Below, one piece after another: positions 51,420 through 61,025 of a DNA stretch of 64,000 nt. A program made the position numbers and the translations under genes. The notes below the pieces were generated by a model, which saw only the letters and a list, made by a program, of their open reading frames with translations, ran no database searches and had not been told where the DNA came from. This DNA is from Microvirga aerilata (GTDB taxonomy: Bacteria > Pseudomonadota > Alphaproteobacteria > Rhizobiales > Beijerinckiaceae), in the NCBI RefSeq assembly GCF_016743775.1, contig NZ_JAEQMY010000012.1:62001-126000 (forward strand), in the 5' to 3' direction. Positions within the stretch are counted from its first letter, which is position 1; each line of letters begins with the position of its first letter.

Positions 51420-51587
51420 CTAGTCGGACGGCTTGTCGCGCTCTGCCGAAACGCTCAAGCTCCCGCTTTCGGTTCCCGACATCCTCACGGCCTGCCGTCC
51501 ACGGGCCTGAGCCTTGCGGCGCTTCAGATTCTCTTTCAAGGCCGCCTTGAGCCGGTCGGCCTTTTGTTGCGATTTCACGTCAGTCAT
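51420..51587 (-). CDS. Small basic protein, 55 aa, upstream of murA
   Basis: The frame from ATG at 51587 to TAG at 51420-51422 encodes a highly charged helical peptide beginning MTDVKSQQKADRLKAALKEN and continuing LKRRKAQARGR, then a Ser-rich acidic tail. Small proteins of this kind (LKENLKRRKAQAR) are found in front of murA in Rhizobiales, from memory. The SD is weak. The 60-bp gap to murA suggests one transcript. Function unknown. Confidence 0.65.
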   Translation of the reverse strand: MTDVKSQQKADRLKAALKENLKRRKAQARGRQAVRMSGTESGSLSVSAERDKPSD

Positions 51588-51668
51588 GGTTCAAGCGACC
51601 CGTCGTCGCCTTTACCCAATAGAGGCTTCGCAGGCGGCCCTCAACCGTAATGTCGCAGTTCCGAGACT

Positions 51669-51682
51669 TTGACCCGGATCAA
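51669..51682 (+). promoter_or_regulatory. FNR/FixK box in front of hemA
   Basis: TTGACCCGGATCAA matches the alphaproteobacterial FNR/FixK consensus TTGAT-N4-ATCAA at 9 of 10 specified bases. Its centre lies about 41.5 bp before a plausible start point following a TAGTAT -10-like element at 51706-51711, as in class II activation. hemA control by oxygen through FnrL/FixK is established in other Alphaproteobacteria. Confidence 0.65.
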
Positions 51683-51744
51683 TGCCATCTGGCATAATAA
51701 GACCTTAGTATCCCTGGGCATTGCAGTGCCCACCCGGTGAGATG

Positions 51745-52971
51745 ATGGATTATCAGAACTTCTTCACGTCAGCCCTCGAGCATCTCCAAGCGGAGCGGCG
51801 CTACCGCGTCTTTGCCGACATCGAGCGCTTGGCCGGCCGTTATCCCCAGGCGATCTGGCATTCCCCGGAAGGTCAGCGGCCCATCACCGTCTGGTGCTCC
51901 AACGATTATCTCGGCATGGGCCAGAACCGTGACGTGACCCGCGCCATGGTCGAAGCGGCTTGGCGGCTGGGCACCGGGGCCGGCGGCACCCGCAACATTT
52001 CCGGCAACAGCAACCCCATCGTTGCCCTGGAGGCGGAACTCGCGGATCTCCACGGCAAAGAGGCCGCTCTGGTCTTCACGTCGGGGTACGTGTCCAACCA
52101 GACCGGCATCGCGACGCTCGCCCGGCTGATCCCGAACTGCCTGATCCTCTCGGATGCGCTGAACCACAACTCCATGATCGAGGGCGTGCGCCAGTCCGGC
52201 TGCGACAAGGCGATCTTCCGCCACAACGATCTCGAACACCTGGAGGAGCTGCTCCAGGCGGCCGGCGACCGGCCCAAGCTCATCGTGTTCGAGAGCATCT
52301 ATTCCATGGACGGCGACATCTCCCCCATCCATGCCGTCTGCGACCTGGCCGAGCGCTACGGCGCCATGACCTATATCGACGAGGTCCATGCGGTAGGCAT
52401 GTACGGCCCCCGCGGCGCCGGGATCGCGGAGCGCGAAGGCGCCATGCACCGGATCGACGTGATCGAGGGCACGCTCGGCAAAGCCTTCGGGGTGATGGGC
52501 GGCTATCTCACGGGCACCAAGGTGGTGATGGATGCCATCCGCAGCTTCGCGCCCGGCTTCATCTTCACCACGGCCCTCCCCCCAGCCGTCGCCGCCGCCG
52601 CCACGGCCTCGATCCGGCATCTGAAGGGATCGTCCACCGAGCGCCAGCAGCAGCAGCGCCAAGTTGCCCGCACCAAGGCGGTCCTGGCCGGCGCCGGCCT
52701 GCCGGTGCTCGATACGGTCACGCATATCGTGCCGGTGATGGTGGGTGATGCGGAGGCTTGCAAGGCGGCCTCCGACCGCCTGCTGGAGAAGCACGGCATA
52801 TATATCCAGCCGATCAACTACCCCACTGTGCCCCGCGGCACGGAGCGCCTGCGCATCACGCCCGGCCCCTTCCACTCCAACGCCCATATCGACGCCCTGG
52901 CCGCAGCTCTCGTGGAGGTCTGGACGGCGCTCAGGCTCCCCCTGGAGCCGAAAGTGCAGGCGGCCGAATAA
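51745..52971 (+). CDS. hemA: 5-aminolevulinate synthase
   Basis: The 408-aa PLP enzyme condenses glycine and succinyl-CoA to 5-aminolevulinate, the first step of haem synthesis by the C4 route typical of Alphaproteobacteria. It starts [20 protein letters not shown] and shows [26 protein letters not shown] and the PLP lysine in [12 protein letters not shown]. Either of two adjacent ATGs (51742, 51745) fits. An FNR/FixK box lies about 70 bp upstream. tRNA-Thr follows. Confidence 0.96.
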   Translation: MDYQNFFTSALEHLQAERRYRVFADIERLAGRYPQAIWHSPEGQRPITVWCSNDYLGMGQNRDVTRAMVEAAWRLGTGAGGTRNISGNSNPIVALEAELADLHGKEAALVFTSGYVSNQTGIATLARLIPNCLILSDALNHNSMIEGVRQSGCDKAIFRHNDLEHLEELLQAAGDRPKLIVFESIYSMDGDISPIHAVCDLAERYGAMTYIDEVHAVGMYGPRGAGIAEREGAMHRIDVIEGTLGKAFGVMGGYLTGTKVVMDAIRSFAPGFIFTTALPPAVAAAATASIRHLKGSSTERQQQQRQVARTKAVLAGAGLPVLDTVTHIVPVMVGDAEACKAASDRLLEKHGIYIQPINYPTVPRGTERLRITPGPFHSNAHIDALAAALVEVWTALRLPLEPKVQAAE

Positions 52972-53035
52972 AGATCATTTTCAAGCTTGCACGGAGGGCT
53001 GCACTGTGGCAGTAAGCGGCCCTCCCCGTTGGCGC

Positions 53036-53110
<75 letters not shown>

Positions 53111-53278
53111 GCCGACCGCGCCAGAAGCCGATGCCTTGTTGCAAGACAAGGGTTCGATGCTGCCAAGCGGGTCTCAGAGACGTTACGCACAGGATCGTAT
53201 CGGCCGCTGGTTGCCGTTTTCGCGTCAGGCGGCGAGAGATCGCGCGTCCCTGTGGAAGGGATCCGACCGGCGGTCATG

Positions 53279-53302
53279 GTCCGGATCGCAGACGATCCGG
53301 AC
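53279..53302. terminator. Perfect inverted repeat between convergent tRNA-Thr and LuxR genes
   Basis: Two 10-bp arms (GTCCGGATCG and complement) enclose CAGA. The position between the 3' ends of convergent genes fits a bidirectional terminator, though neither side has a T run. Confidence 0.45.
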
Positions 53303-53326
53303 GTCTTGCCGTTTCTCCGCCCTTGA

Positions 53327-54091
53327 TCAAGCTTTCGCGGAAATTCCCATCCCCGGCGGCAGGTGGCCTGTTGCCCACATGGCAGCCTGGGTGCGATTGG
53401 CGGCGCCGATCTTGCGCAGGATCGCTTTGACGTGAACCTTGATCGTCGCCTCGGTGATGTCCAGCTTGCGCGCAATGACCTTGTTAGGGTCGCCGCCCAT
53501 GAGGGATTGCAGGATCACGGTCTCACGAGGCGACAGTTTATGAACTCTCGGATCAGGAGGCGTCTGGTTGGTCGGCATGCTCGCGTGAGCCGCCTCAGCG
53601 GGCATGGAGGCCTGTTGGAGCATCGAGCGCAGCAGGACACCTGGCACAATCCTCTCGCCCAACATGATGAGTTCAAGGGATTTGATCAGGACATCGCGTC
53701 CGCTTCCGGCCATGCAGAAGCCATCCACTCCAGCCGAAACGCCCGCCTGTACGAAGCTGAGGTCGAAATGATCGGCGATCATGGCGATGCGAGCCGAGGA
53801 GTTTTTGCCTTTGATCTCTCTGGCAATCTCAATCGTCCGGCCCGAGGCCTCGCTCGCGTCGATAAGGTACAGCTTGGGTGTCGGGTCAGAGCTGCCGATC
53901 AAGGACAAAGCTTCTTGAAAGTTTATATCAGAAACGGAAAAGCAAGATCCTGATAGGATATATTGGAGCCCCACGCGCAGCAGCGAGTTTTCACAAAGCA
54001 ACAGAGTTGCGATGGTCTGACTTTGAGCATTTGCTGCTCTACCCGCCTGCACATTAGAACTGGCGATATGACCAACTTCATCTCTAAACAT
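53327..54091 (-). CDS. LuxR-family (NarL/FixJ-type) response regulator
   Basis: This 254-aa protein has a receiver-like N-terminus (TLLLCENSLLRVGLQYIL, phosphoacceptor Asp in LYLIDASEASG near residue 77) and a C-terminal LuxR helix-turn-helix (LSPRETVILQSLMGGDPNKV and TEATIKVHVKAILRK). The acidic pair normally near the start of a receiver is reduced to CEN, so phosphorylation may be weak or absent. No histidine kinase is adjacent. It is convergent with tRNA-Thr. The first residues are uncertain. Confidence 0.83.
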   Translation of the reverse strand: MFRDEVGHIASSNVQAGRAANAQSQTIATLLLCENSLLRVGLQYILSGSCFSVSDINFQEALSLIGSSDPTPKLYLIDASEASGRTIEIAREIKGKNSSARIAMIADHFDLSFVQAGVSAGVDGFCMAGSGRDVLIKSLELIMLGERIVPGVLLRSMLQQASMPAEAAHASMPTNQTPPDPRVHKLSPRETVILQSLMGGDPNKVIARKLDITEATIKVHVKAILRKIGAANRTQAAMWATGHLPPGMGISAKA

Positions 54092-54205
54092 TGCCCGCTC
54101 CCCTGAGACAAACCCTACGCAATATGACGATTGTTTCTATGAAGGAGGAAAGAACAGACATGATCAAGTGATACATCACCTGGTCTAATCAATAAGGGGT
54201 AGATT

Positions 54206-54457
54206 CTAGCCCATAAGGGCGGGCTGAAATAAAGCTTTCCTTAAGGATAGCGAGGGTCGTGGGACCAATTCGGGGGGAGAGTACAGCGGATCATGCGTTT
54301 CCCAGACGGGATCTACAGCATGGGAGGGCGCCAGCTTCGACTCACCTGGCAACATGTCATGCATGGTGTGCTCAAGCCAGCCTCCCCATGACCAAAGGCG
54401 CAGTTGTCTTTCGCGATACTGTCTTGCAATAATTGTGACGCAGGTATCCGTCTCCAT
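54206..54457 (-). CDS. Possible small protein, 83 aa
   Basis: From ATG at 54457 the minus strand reads METDTCVTIIARQYRERQLR followed by LWSWGGWLEHTMHDM, an aromatic segment that looks like protein rather than noise. The longer frame upstream is antisense to the 91-aa gene and is not believed. There is no clear SD. Not recognised. Confidence 0.35.
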   Translation of the reverse strand: METDTCVTIIARQYRERQLRLWSWGGWLEHTMHDMLPGESKLAPSHAVDPVWETHDPLYSPPELVPRPSLSLRKALFQPALMG

Positions 54458-54521
54458 CAGGATGAAGGGATCCTGACAAGACAGACCGGAGAAAACTTCC
54501 GGCGCGAAGGGGGATAGTGCA

Positions 54522-54797
54522 ATGAAGAACTCGGCTGTAGCGCCTGAGATCGCAGATCCATATGCCACGCTCGAGACAATCCTGAAAATCATCGGCAGAT
54601 CCTGGCTCACGGAAGAGTGGCGCCTCGAAGATATTCGGATCCTGGCGCAAGCAGCCATCGTCAAGCGGCAAGAACAATGTAAGACCAAAGAGAGCGTCAC
54701 GCAGCCCGCCTCAATTCAAGCTCAGGCCAAGCATCAGCGGCGGGCTTACCCGCAAGCACTCGGCGGCCGGAACGAGAGCATGCCATCTTCGCCCTGA
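54522..54797 (+). CDS. Hypothetical protein, 91 aa
   Basis: The ATG follows AAGGGGGA by about 9 nt. The protein has one predicted helical region (YATLETILKIIGRSWLTEEW, LEDIRILAQAAIVKRQEQ) and a polar, probably unstructured tail. I do not know a function. It is divergent from the small minus-strand frame and lies 335 bp before the protease region. Confidence 0.5.
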   Translation: MKNSAVAPEIADPYATLETILKIIGRSWLTEEWRLEDIRILAQAAIVKRQEQCKTKESVTQPASIQAQAKHQRRAYPQALGGRNESMPSSP

Positions 54798-55153
54798 AGG
54801 GCATAGGCAGGGAGTAGGAATAAACGGAGCCGGCCCCTTGCTGCGTCACGTTGTCCGAACGGACTTGCCAACAAACGATACGCTTTTAGTCCTGTGTTCA
54901 TTCCTTTAGGATAGCTTCAATCAAATAATTTTTGCGCGAGAAGAGCTCAACAATAAGCTTTCGCGCCTGGGGCAGATATCCGATGAAACATCATAAGCTA
55001 TTGTAGCGCGACTCCGTGCTTGAGCCGGTAGCGACCATCAGCTTGTCCGCAGCAGGAATGCTTCGCGGCTGAAGCCATGATTGCGCCAGGTTTCTGAAAA
55101 CGCGCCGTTTTCCGGCGCAACCCAATCATTTCTTGTTGCGATTGAAACGACCG
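54798..55153. other. Gap of about 355 bp before the RTX protease gene
   Basis: No supported gene. The stretch is AT-richer in its first half and probably holds the protease promoter. A short GCGCCG-TTTTC-CGGCGC stem lies just before the protease start. Confidence 0.4.
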
Positions 55154-56836
55154 ATGCCTGCTGTCCAAACATACAGCTTTGCAGGAAACGCCTATATTGA
55201 CGCTGTGCTGGGGAATTTCAGGTGGGAGCCGAGCGACCTGACCTACAGCTTTCCCACAGCTTCCAGTGCTTATGAGGCCTCCTATGGAGACGGCGAAGCC
55301 GCAAAGGGTTTCGGCGCCTTCAACGCAGCGCAGCAGGCGGTGACGCGCTCTACCCTTAACCTGTTCTCAGCGGCCAGCAACCTGACCTTCCGTGAAATCG
55401 GCGGATCGAGCACGCCGTCTGCCGACCTGCGGTTCGCGCAGTCGGACGCGCCCAGCACGGCGTGGGCTTACTTTCCGACGACGGATGCAACCGGCGGAGA
55501 TGTTTGGGTCAATAATTCCAGCAGGAACTATGCAAGCCCAGCAAAGGGCAACTACGCCTATCTGACCATCGTGCACGAGATCGGGCATGCCCTCGGGCTC
55601 GAGCATGCGCACGAGGGCACCGTGATGCCGGCGAATCGCGACAGCATCGAATACACGGTGATGAGCTATCGCTCCTATGCGGGAGCCTCGACCGAGACCG
55701 GGTACATGAACGAGACCTGGGGCTATGCCCAGTCGCTCATGATGTACGATATCGCCGCTCTCCAGCACATCTATGGGGCGAACTACGCGACCAATGGCGG
55801 TGCAACGCACTATGCCTGGAGCCCCAGCACGGGCGAGATGTCGGTCGACGGCATAGGCCAAGGAGCTGCCGGAGGAAACCGGATCCTCCTGACCGTGTGG
55901 GATGGCGGCGGCACCGATACCTACGACTTCTCCGGCTATGCGACTGCCTTGAATGTTGACCTTCAGCCTGGCGCATGGACGACCACATCGCAGGAGCAGC
56001 GCGCCAAACTCCATTGGAACAGCTCGAAGCTCGCCGTCGGCAATATCGCCAATGCGCTCCTGCACCAGGGCGACACGCGCTCCCTGATCGAGAACGCCCA
56101 TGGCGGCTCGGGCGACGACACCATCAAGGGCAACGTTGCCCAGAATACCCTGCGAGGCAATGCGGGCAGCGACAAGCTCTATGGCCTGAGCAACGACGAT
56201 GTGCTCATCGGCGGAACCGGGCAGGACATGCTGAGCGGCGGCACAGGCAAGGACCTGGCAAGTTACTCGACAGCGAAGGCGGGCGTGCGGGCCGATCTCC
56301 AGTCGCCGAAAGCCAATCAGGGCGATGCCTCCGGGGATTCCTATTCAAGTATCGAGGGGCTCCTTGGCAGCTCCTACAACGACAGCCTGTACGGAAACAG
56401 CGCCGCCAATCAGATCAAGGGCGGGGCAAGGAACGATACGCTTTACGGCCGGAGCGGCAGCGACGTGCTGGATGGCGGCACGGGAGGCGACAAGCTCTAC
56501 GGGCAGAGCGGAAAGGATATTCTTTTCGGCGGCAGCGGCGCGGACGTTTTCATCTTCCAGGCGTTGAGCGACTCGCGCGGTTCTTCCATCGATACGATCA
56601 AGGACTTCCGTCGAGGGACGGATCACATCGATCTGAGGGGGATCGACGCCAACACCAAGATCGCCGGCGACCAAGCCTTCAGCTTCCTCGGGCAAGCCGG
56701 GTTCCACGGCAAGGCCGGGGAGCTTCGCTTCGTCGATGGAGTGGTGTCAGGCGACGTGAACGGCGACAGGTCCGCCGACTTCAAGATCGCGGTCGCAGGG
56801 CTCTCGGCGCTTTCCAAAGGCGATTTCTATCTCTGA
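55154..56836 (+). CDS. Serralysin-like M10 zinc metalloprotease with RTX repeats
   Basis: The 560-aa protein has the metzincin zinc site HEIGHALGLEH at residues 141-151 and the Met-turn YTVMSYRSY near 167-175. The C-terminal half has RTX calcium-binding nonapeptides (GGSGDDTIKGN, GSDKLYGL, GGTGQDMLSGGTGKD, GGTGGDKLYGQSGKDILFGGSG) followed by the serralysin C-terminal domain (GADVFIFQALSDS and the tail). Such proteins lack a signal peptide and leave the cell by a type I system using a C-terminal signal. ATG at 55154 is chosen; a TTG at 55133 is possible. No ABC/HlyD/TolC genes are next to it. Confidence 0.92.
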   Translation: MPAVQTYSFAGNAYIDAVLGNFRWEPSDLTYSFPTASSAYEASYGDGEAAKGFGAFNAAQQAVTRSTLNLFSAASNLTFREIGGSSTPSADLRFAQSDAPSTAWAYFPTTDATGGDVWVNNSSRNYASPAKGNYAYLTIVHEIGHALGLEHAHEGTVMPANRDSIEYTVMSYRSYAGASTETGYMNETWGYAQSLMMYDIAALQHIYGANYATNGGATHYAWSPSTGEMSVDGIGQGAAGGNRILLTVWDGGGTDTYDFSGYATALNVDLQPGAWTTTSQEQRAKLHWNSSKLAVGNIANALLHQGDTRSLIENAHGGSGDDTIKGNVAQNTLRGNAGSDKLYGLSNDDVLIGGTGQDMLSGGTGKDLASYSTAKAGVRADLQSPKANQGDASGDSYSSIEGLLGSSYNDSLYGNSAANQIKGGARNDTLYGRSGSDVLDGGTGGDKLYGQSGKDILFGGSGADVFIFQALSDSRGSSIDTIKDFRRGTDHIDLRGIDANTKIAGDQAFSFLGQAGFHGKAGELRFVDGVVSGDVNGDRSADFKIAVAGLSALSKGDFYL

Positions 56837-57010
56837 TTCGATGCGGCCCCCGATATTGGGTCGGGCTGGTACAGCCCCACCCGACCGTCGAGCACCGGAG
56901 CCCTGGGTCGGAACGATCCACAGCCGACACAAAACCTTTATTAACCCTCTAGACAGAAAATAAGCTTAAGCATTATTCGTCTCACCAACTCTTCCGGATC
57001 CTGAAGAAGC

Positions 57011-57133
57011 ATGGTGGACGCAATGGGGAAACGTCACCCCGGCAATGATGCACTGGCCCATCTCATGAACCTGATCGGGCTGGGGTTCGGCTTGGCCTTT
57101 CTGTGGATCGCAACCTCAGCCATCAGGCTTTGA
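57011..57133 (+). CDS. Possible small membrane peptide, 40 aa
   Basis: A short frame from ATG at 57011 (or 57023, behind GGTGGA) encodes a basic, polar start and one strong hydrophobic segment (LIGLGFGLAFLWIATSAI) before TGA. It lies between the protease and the convergent PuuB-like gene. Single-helix peptides of this kind are often missed in annotation. Confidence 0.4.
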   Translation: MVDAMGKRHPGNDALAHLMNLIGLGFGLAFLWIATSAIRL

Positions 57134-57147
57134 GCGGGCGCCCAGCC

Positions 57148-58437
57148 CTATCGGGAGCGCAGTTCCCTGGCCGTGTCGGCCAGCCGGTAACCCCAATAAG
57201 TGAGCTGGGCAGCGGCACGCCCCAGGAGGCCGCCATTCCATGCAAGGCCGAAAGGCGCGAAGAGGCGATAGCGGTCGCTCTCGCCGGCGATCCCTTCCGC
57301 GATGATCGTGCCGCCGATGGCTGTGGTGTTCATGCCGTGACCGCCGAAGGCCGTGCAGTACCAGACGCCCGGCCTCGATTGCCCGATCTGCGGCATCAGG
57401 TGCCGGGCATAGGACATGAGCCCCGACCAGGCGACATCGACCTTCAGATCGGCCAGTTGCGGATAGGTGGTCACCATCTCGCGCCGGAGCAGGGCTGCGA
57501 TATCGCGCGGATCGGTTGTGCGCGTGGTGATGCGTCCACCCCAGAGGATGCGGCTTCCGTCGTCGACCACGCGGTAGTAGTCCCCGGCGCGGCGGTCGTC
57601 CAAAATAGCGGCCTGGGTCCGAATGGCGCTGCGCACCAGATCCGGCGCATGCTTCGTGAGCAGGACATAGGTGGCGATCGGCAGGAACGCCTTTCCCAGT
57701 TCGGGAAGCACGCTGCCCGTGTATCCTCCCGTTGCGAACAGGACATGCTCAGCCGCGATCTCGGCCTCGGCCGTGCGCAGGACCTTTCGCGCGCCCTCCA
57801 GATCGGCGGACACGACGGCCGAGCTCTCGTGGATCGCAGCGCCCTGCCGCACCGCCTCGCGCGCCAGGGCGCGTCCGTAGTTCAGGGGATGGAAATGGAA
57901 GGCGCCTTCGTCGAGCACCGCCTCATGGTATTTGGGCGACGCGAACAGGCCTCTCACCTCCTCCCGCGGCAGATAGCGCAAATCCAATCCGAACTCGCGG
58001 CGCTGGCGCTCGCTGGCAGCCTGCAAGGCACCACGTGAATTGTAGCGCAGCGCCTTTGCGATGCCTGGAACCGGACGCGCCTCATGGATGCCGAGACTCG
58101 CGATATGCCGCCGTACGATCTCCACGCCTTCCATGGAGAGGCGGAAGAGCTCCTTGGCTCCTTCTGCGCCCACCCGCCGTTCGATGGAGGACAACCCTGT
58201 GGCATAGCCGGCGGAAACGAAGCCACCGTTGCGGCCCGACGCGCCCCAGGCCACGCGCTGGGCCTCAAGCAGAACAACCGACCGGCCGCTGCGGGCGAGC
58301 TTCTCGGCCGCCGTGAGACCGGCAAGGCCGCCGCCGACGATGCACATATCCGCCTCGATGCGGCCGGCCGCAGGGGGATAGGTGTCCGATGTGGCGGCGG
58401 TCCGGCTGTAGTAGGTGTCGATATAGGCGGACGGCAT
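57148..58437 (-). CDS. FAD-dependent oxidoreductase, PuuB-like (DAO family)
   Basis: The 429-aa protein has an ADP-binding GxGxxG site (MCIVGGGLAGLTAAEKLARS, about residue 32) and the RVAWGASGRNGGFVS segment typical of gamma-glutamylputrescine oxidase and related D-amino-acid oxidase-fold enzymes; near the end GMNTTAIGGTIIAEGI covers the flavin. It should oxidise a secondary or primary amine with O2. No other puu genes are near, so the substrate is uncertain. It starts 9 bp after the end of the methionine sulfoxide reductase gene and may be co-transcribed with it. Confidence 0.87.
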   Translation of the reverse strand: MPSAYIDTYYSRTAATSDTYPPAAGRIEADMCIVGGGLAGLTAAEKLARSGRSVVLLEAQRVAWGASGRNGGFVSAGYATGLSSIERRVGAEGAKELFRLSMEGVEIVRRHIASLGIHEARPVPGIAKALRYNSRGALQAASERQRREFGLDLRYLPREEVRGLFASPKYHEAVLDEGAFHFHPLNYGRALAREAVRQGAAIHESSAVVSADLEGARKVLRTAEAEIAAEHVLFATGGYTGSVLPELGKAFLPIATYVLLTKHAPDLVRSAIRTQAAILDDRRAGDYYRVVDDGSRILWGGRITTRTTDPRDIAALLRREMVTTYPQLADLKVDVAWSGLMSYARHLMPQIGQSRPGVWYCTAFGGHGMNTTAIGGTIIAEGIAGESDRYRLFAPFGLAWNGGLLGRAAAQLTYWGYRLADTARELRSR

Positions 58438-58446
58438 GCTCGATAA

Positions 58447-58944
58447 CTAAAGCGAGATCTCGGAAGCCTGGAGATAGATCTGCACGAACCTCTCGCAGCC
58501 CTCGCGATCCTCCTCGTCGAACCGGTTCGGGCTGGGGCTGTCGAGGTCGAGAACGCCCAGAACCCGCCCGTCCTTGATCAGGGGCACGACGAGCTCGGAC
58601 CGGGAGGCGCTGTCGCAGGCGATATGCCCCGGGAACGCGTGAACGTCCGGCACCAGGATCGACTCCTTGCGCTCGACGGCCGTGCCGCAGACGCCGCGTC
58701 CCACCGCGATGCGAACGCAGGCGGTCTTGCCCTGGAAGGGGCCGAGAACGAGGCCCTCGCCGCGCATGAAGTAGAAGCCGGCCCAGTTCAGATCCGGCAG
58801 GAACTGGTAGATCAGGGCCGACATGTTGGCGGCATTCGCAATCATGTCCGGCTCGCCCTCCAGAAGTCCGGAGAGCTGCTGGGCGAGCGAGGCGTAGAAG
58901 TCCCGCTTGTTGTCGGAGATGGGGATGTCTTTGACTTCGAACAT
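58447..58944 (-). CDS. msrC: Free methionine-(R)-sulfoxide reductase (GAF domain)
   Basis: The 165-aa GAF protein has the three cysteines of fRMsr at residues 76, 86 and 110 (TACVRI, GVCGTA, IACDSASRSE), with the same spacing as in the E. coli enzyme. It reduces free methionine-R-sulfoxide in the cytoplasm. AAGGAG precedes the ATG. Surrounding segments GPFQGK and VPDVHAFPGHIACDS are diagnostic of the family. The PuuB-like gene follows. Confidence 0.92.
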   Translation of the reverse strand: MFEVKDIPISDNKRDFYASLAQQLSGLLEGEPDMIANAANMSALIYQFLPDLNWAGFYFMRGEGLVLGPFQGKTACVRIAVGRGVCGTAVERKESILVPDVHAFPGHIACDSASRSELVVPLIKDGRVLGVLDLDSPSPNRFDEEDREGCERFVQIYLQASEISL

Positions 58945-58987
58945 GGGATTCTCCTTATGAGCCTTGGGGTACCTTGTCCAGACGCGC

Positions 58988-60829
58988 CTACTCTGCCGCC
59001 ATATCGGCCCGGTGACCCTTGGCGAGATCCAGCCCCTGGTGATCGCACAGGCGACGGTAGAGGCCGCCCTTGCGGTAGAGGCTGTGGTGATCCCCCTCCT
59101 CGACGATCCGGCCTCTCTCGAACACGAGAATGCGGTCGAGCGCCCGCACCGTCGAGAGGCGGTGGGCGATCACGATGGAGGTGCGCCCCACCATGAGCCG
59201 CTCCATCGCCTGCTGGATCAGCACCTCGGACTCGGAATCGAGCGCGGAGGTCGCCTCGTCGAGGATCAGGATAGGCGCATCGGCCAGGAAGGCCCGGGCA
59301 ATCGCAACCCGCTGGCGCTCGCCGCCGGAGAGCTTGACGCCGCGCTCGCCCACGAGGGTCGAGTAGCCCTTGGGCAGGCTCATGATGAAGTCATGCGCAT
59401 TGGCCAGTCGCGCCGCCCGCTCGATCTCCGCCATGGAGGCGCCCGGGCGCGCATAGGCGATGTTCTCCGCAAGCGTGCGGTGGAACAGGATCGGCTCCTG
59501 CTGCACGATGGCGATCTGCGCGCGCAGGGACGCCTGCCGGGCGCTGGCAATGCTCTGGCCATCGATGCGGATCTCGCCGCCGGTCACGTCGTAAAGGCGC
59601 TGGATCAGCTTGACGAGGGTCGTCTTGCCCGATCCGGAAGGGCCCACGAGGCCCACCCGCTCGCCGGCATGAACCGTCAGGGACAGGTCCTGGTACAGCG
59701 GCGTGTCATGTCCGGCATAATGGAAGGTAACGCGGTCGAAGGTGACCTCGCCCCTTTCGATCAGGATCGGCTTTGCACCCGCACGATCGGGCACGCCCAC
59801 CGTCTCCTGGTGGATCGCGATCAGCTCCTCCATGTCGTTAACGGAGCGGCGCAGGTTGTTGATGTGCATGCCCACATCGCGCAGGTAGCCGTGGATCACG
59901 AAATAGGTGGTGAGCACGTAGGCCAAGTCCCCCGGCGTGGCGCGGTTGTCCCACCACAGCCAGATGGCCGTGCCGATGATGGCCGCGCGAATCCCGAGCA
60001 GCGCGATGAACTGCACCGTGCCGCTGTTGGTACCCCGCTGCCAGAGGCGGCTCGTGCGCTTCTGCCACTTGGTCAGCACCCAGGTCAGGCGCTCGTCTTC
60101 CCGCGCCTCCGCCCCGAAAGCCTTCACGACCGGATTGCAGCTCAAGGCGTCGGCCAAGGTGCCGCCGACCCGCGTGTCCCAGGCATTCGCCAGGCGGGCG
60201 GCGGGCGCCACATAGCGGGTGGAGAGCAGCGCCGTCATCACGATGTAGCCGAGTGCGCTCAAGCCGATGACGACGCCCATTACCGGCCAGCGCAAGCCCA
60301 GCACGATCATCGAGCCGGCCAGCACCGTGAGCGAGGGCAGCAGCGCCAGCAGGAGCGTGTCGTGCATGAGGTCGAGCGCCCACATGCCGCGCGTGATCTT
60401 GCGCACGGTGGAGCCGGCGAAGGAGTTGGCATGCCAGTCCGTGGAGAAGCGCTGGACGCGGGCGAAAGCATCCTGCGCCACGCGCCCCATGACGCGCAGC
60501 GTCAGCTCCACGATGCCGTAAAAGGCCAGATGCCGCATGACGATCATGAGCAGGCCAAGCCCCGTCATGAAGGCGAACGCCATGAGCGCCGCCCGCAAGG
60601 CAGCCTCGCGATCATTGCCGCCCATGGCGATGGCATCGACGAGTTGCCCCGCGAAGACAGGCATGAACACATCGGCCAGGGTGGAGATCATCATGGTGGC
60701 GACGATCAGCACCACGTAGCGCGGTTCTTCGCGCCAGTGGCGGAAGGTGAATCTCAAAACATCGCGGGTCGCATCCCCGCTCTTCTTCTGCTGGTTCATG
60801 GCATCGAACAGGCCGTGCTCAGGGCACAC
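58988..60829 (-). CDS. ABC exporter (fused membrane and ATPase domains)
   Basis: The 613-aa half-transporter has an N-terminal six-helix membrane domain (about residues 35-330) and a C-terminal ATPase: Walker A VGPSGSGKTTLVKL, Q-loop IVQQEPILFH, signature LSGGERQRVAIARAF, Walker B LILDEATSALD and the H-loop VIAHRLST. It works as a dimer to export a lipid, drug or peptide; the substrate is unknown. GTG at 60829 is chosen because AGGAGAG precedes it; an ATG at 60799 has no ribosome binding site. Confidence 0.9.
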   Translation of the reverse strand: MCPEHGLFDAMNQQKKSGDATRDVLRFTFRHWREEPRYVVLIVATMMISTLADVFMPVFAGQLVDAIAMGGNDREAALRAALMAFAFMTGLGLLMIVMRHLAFYGIVELTLRVMGRVAQDAFARVQRFSTDWHANSFAGSTVRKITRGMWALDLMHDTLLLALLPSLTVLAGSMIVLGLRWPVMGVVIGLSALGYIVMTALLSTRYVAPAARLANAWDTRVGGTLADALSCNPVVKAFGAEAREDERLTWVLTKWQKRTSRLWQRGTNSGTVQFIALLGIRAAIIGTAIWLWWDNRATPGDLAYVLTTYFVIHGYLRDVGMHINNLRRSVNDMEELIAIHQETVGVPDRAGAKPILIERGEVTFDRVTFHYAGHDTPLYQDLSLTVHAGERVGLVGPSGSGKTTLVKLIQRLYDVTGGEIRIDGQSIASARQASLRAQIAIVQQEPILFHRTLAENIAYARPGASMAEIERAARLANAHDFIMSLPKGYSTLVGERGVKLSGGERQRVAIARAFLADAPILILDEATSALDSESEVLIQQAMERLMVGRTSIVIAHRLSTVRALDRILVFERGRIVEEGDHHSLYRKGGLYRRLCDHQGLDLAKGHRADMAAE

Positions 60830-61025
60830 GCCTCTCCTGGGAATTAAAGGAGCGACAGCAGGAACGGCGGCAAAAGCGTCCGGGGTCGCTCGAAGATCAT
60901 GATGATGGAAGCTAGATAGGGGGCGCCGGGCCTCAGAGCCCCGCCGGGTCCAGTTTATGGCTGGACGCGGGAGGAACGTGCGGCAAGCAGATAAAAGCCA
61001 TGCAGTCCTCCCTCTCTAGAAAATA

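Noticed and set aside
58964..60847. 627-codon plus-strand frame opposite the ABC exporter
   Set aside because: Entirely antisense to a protein with all ABC motifs; no domain in the plus-strand translation.
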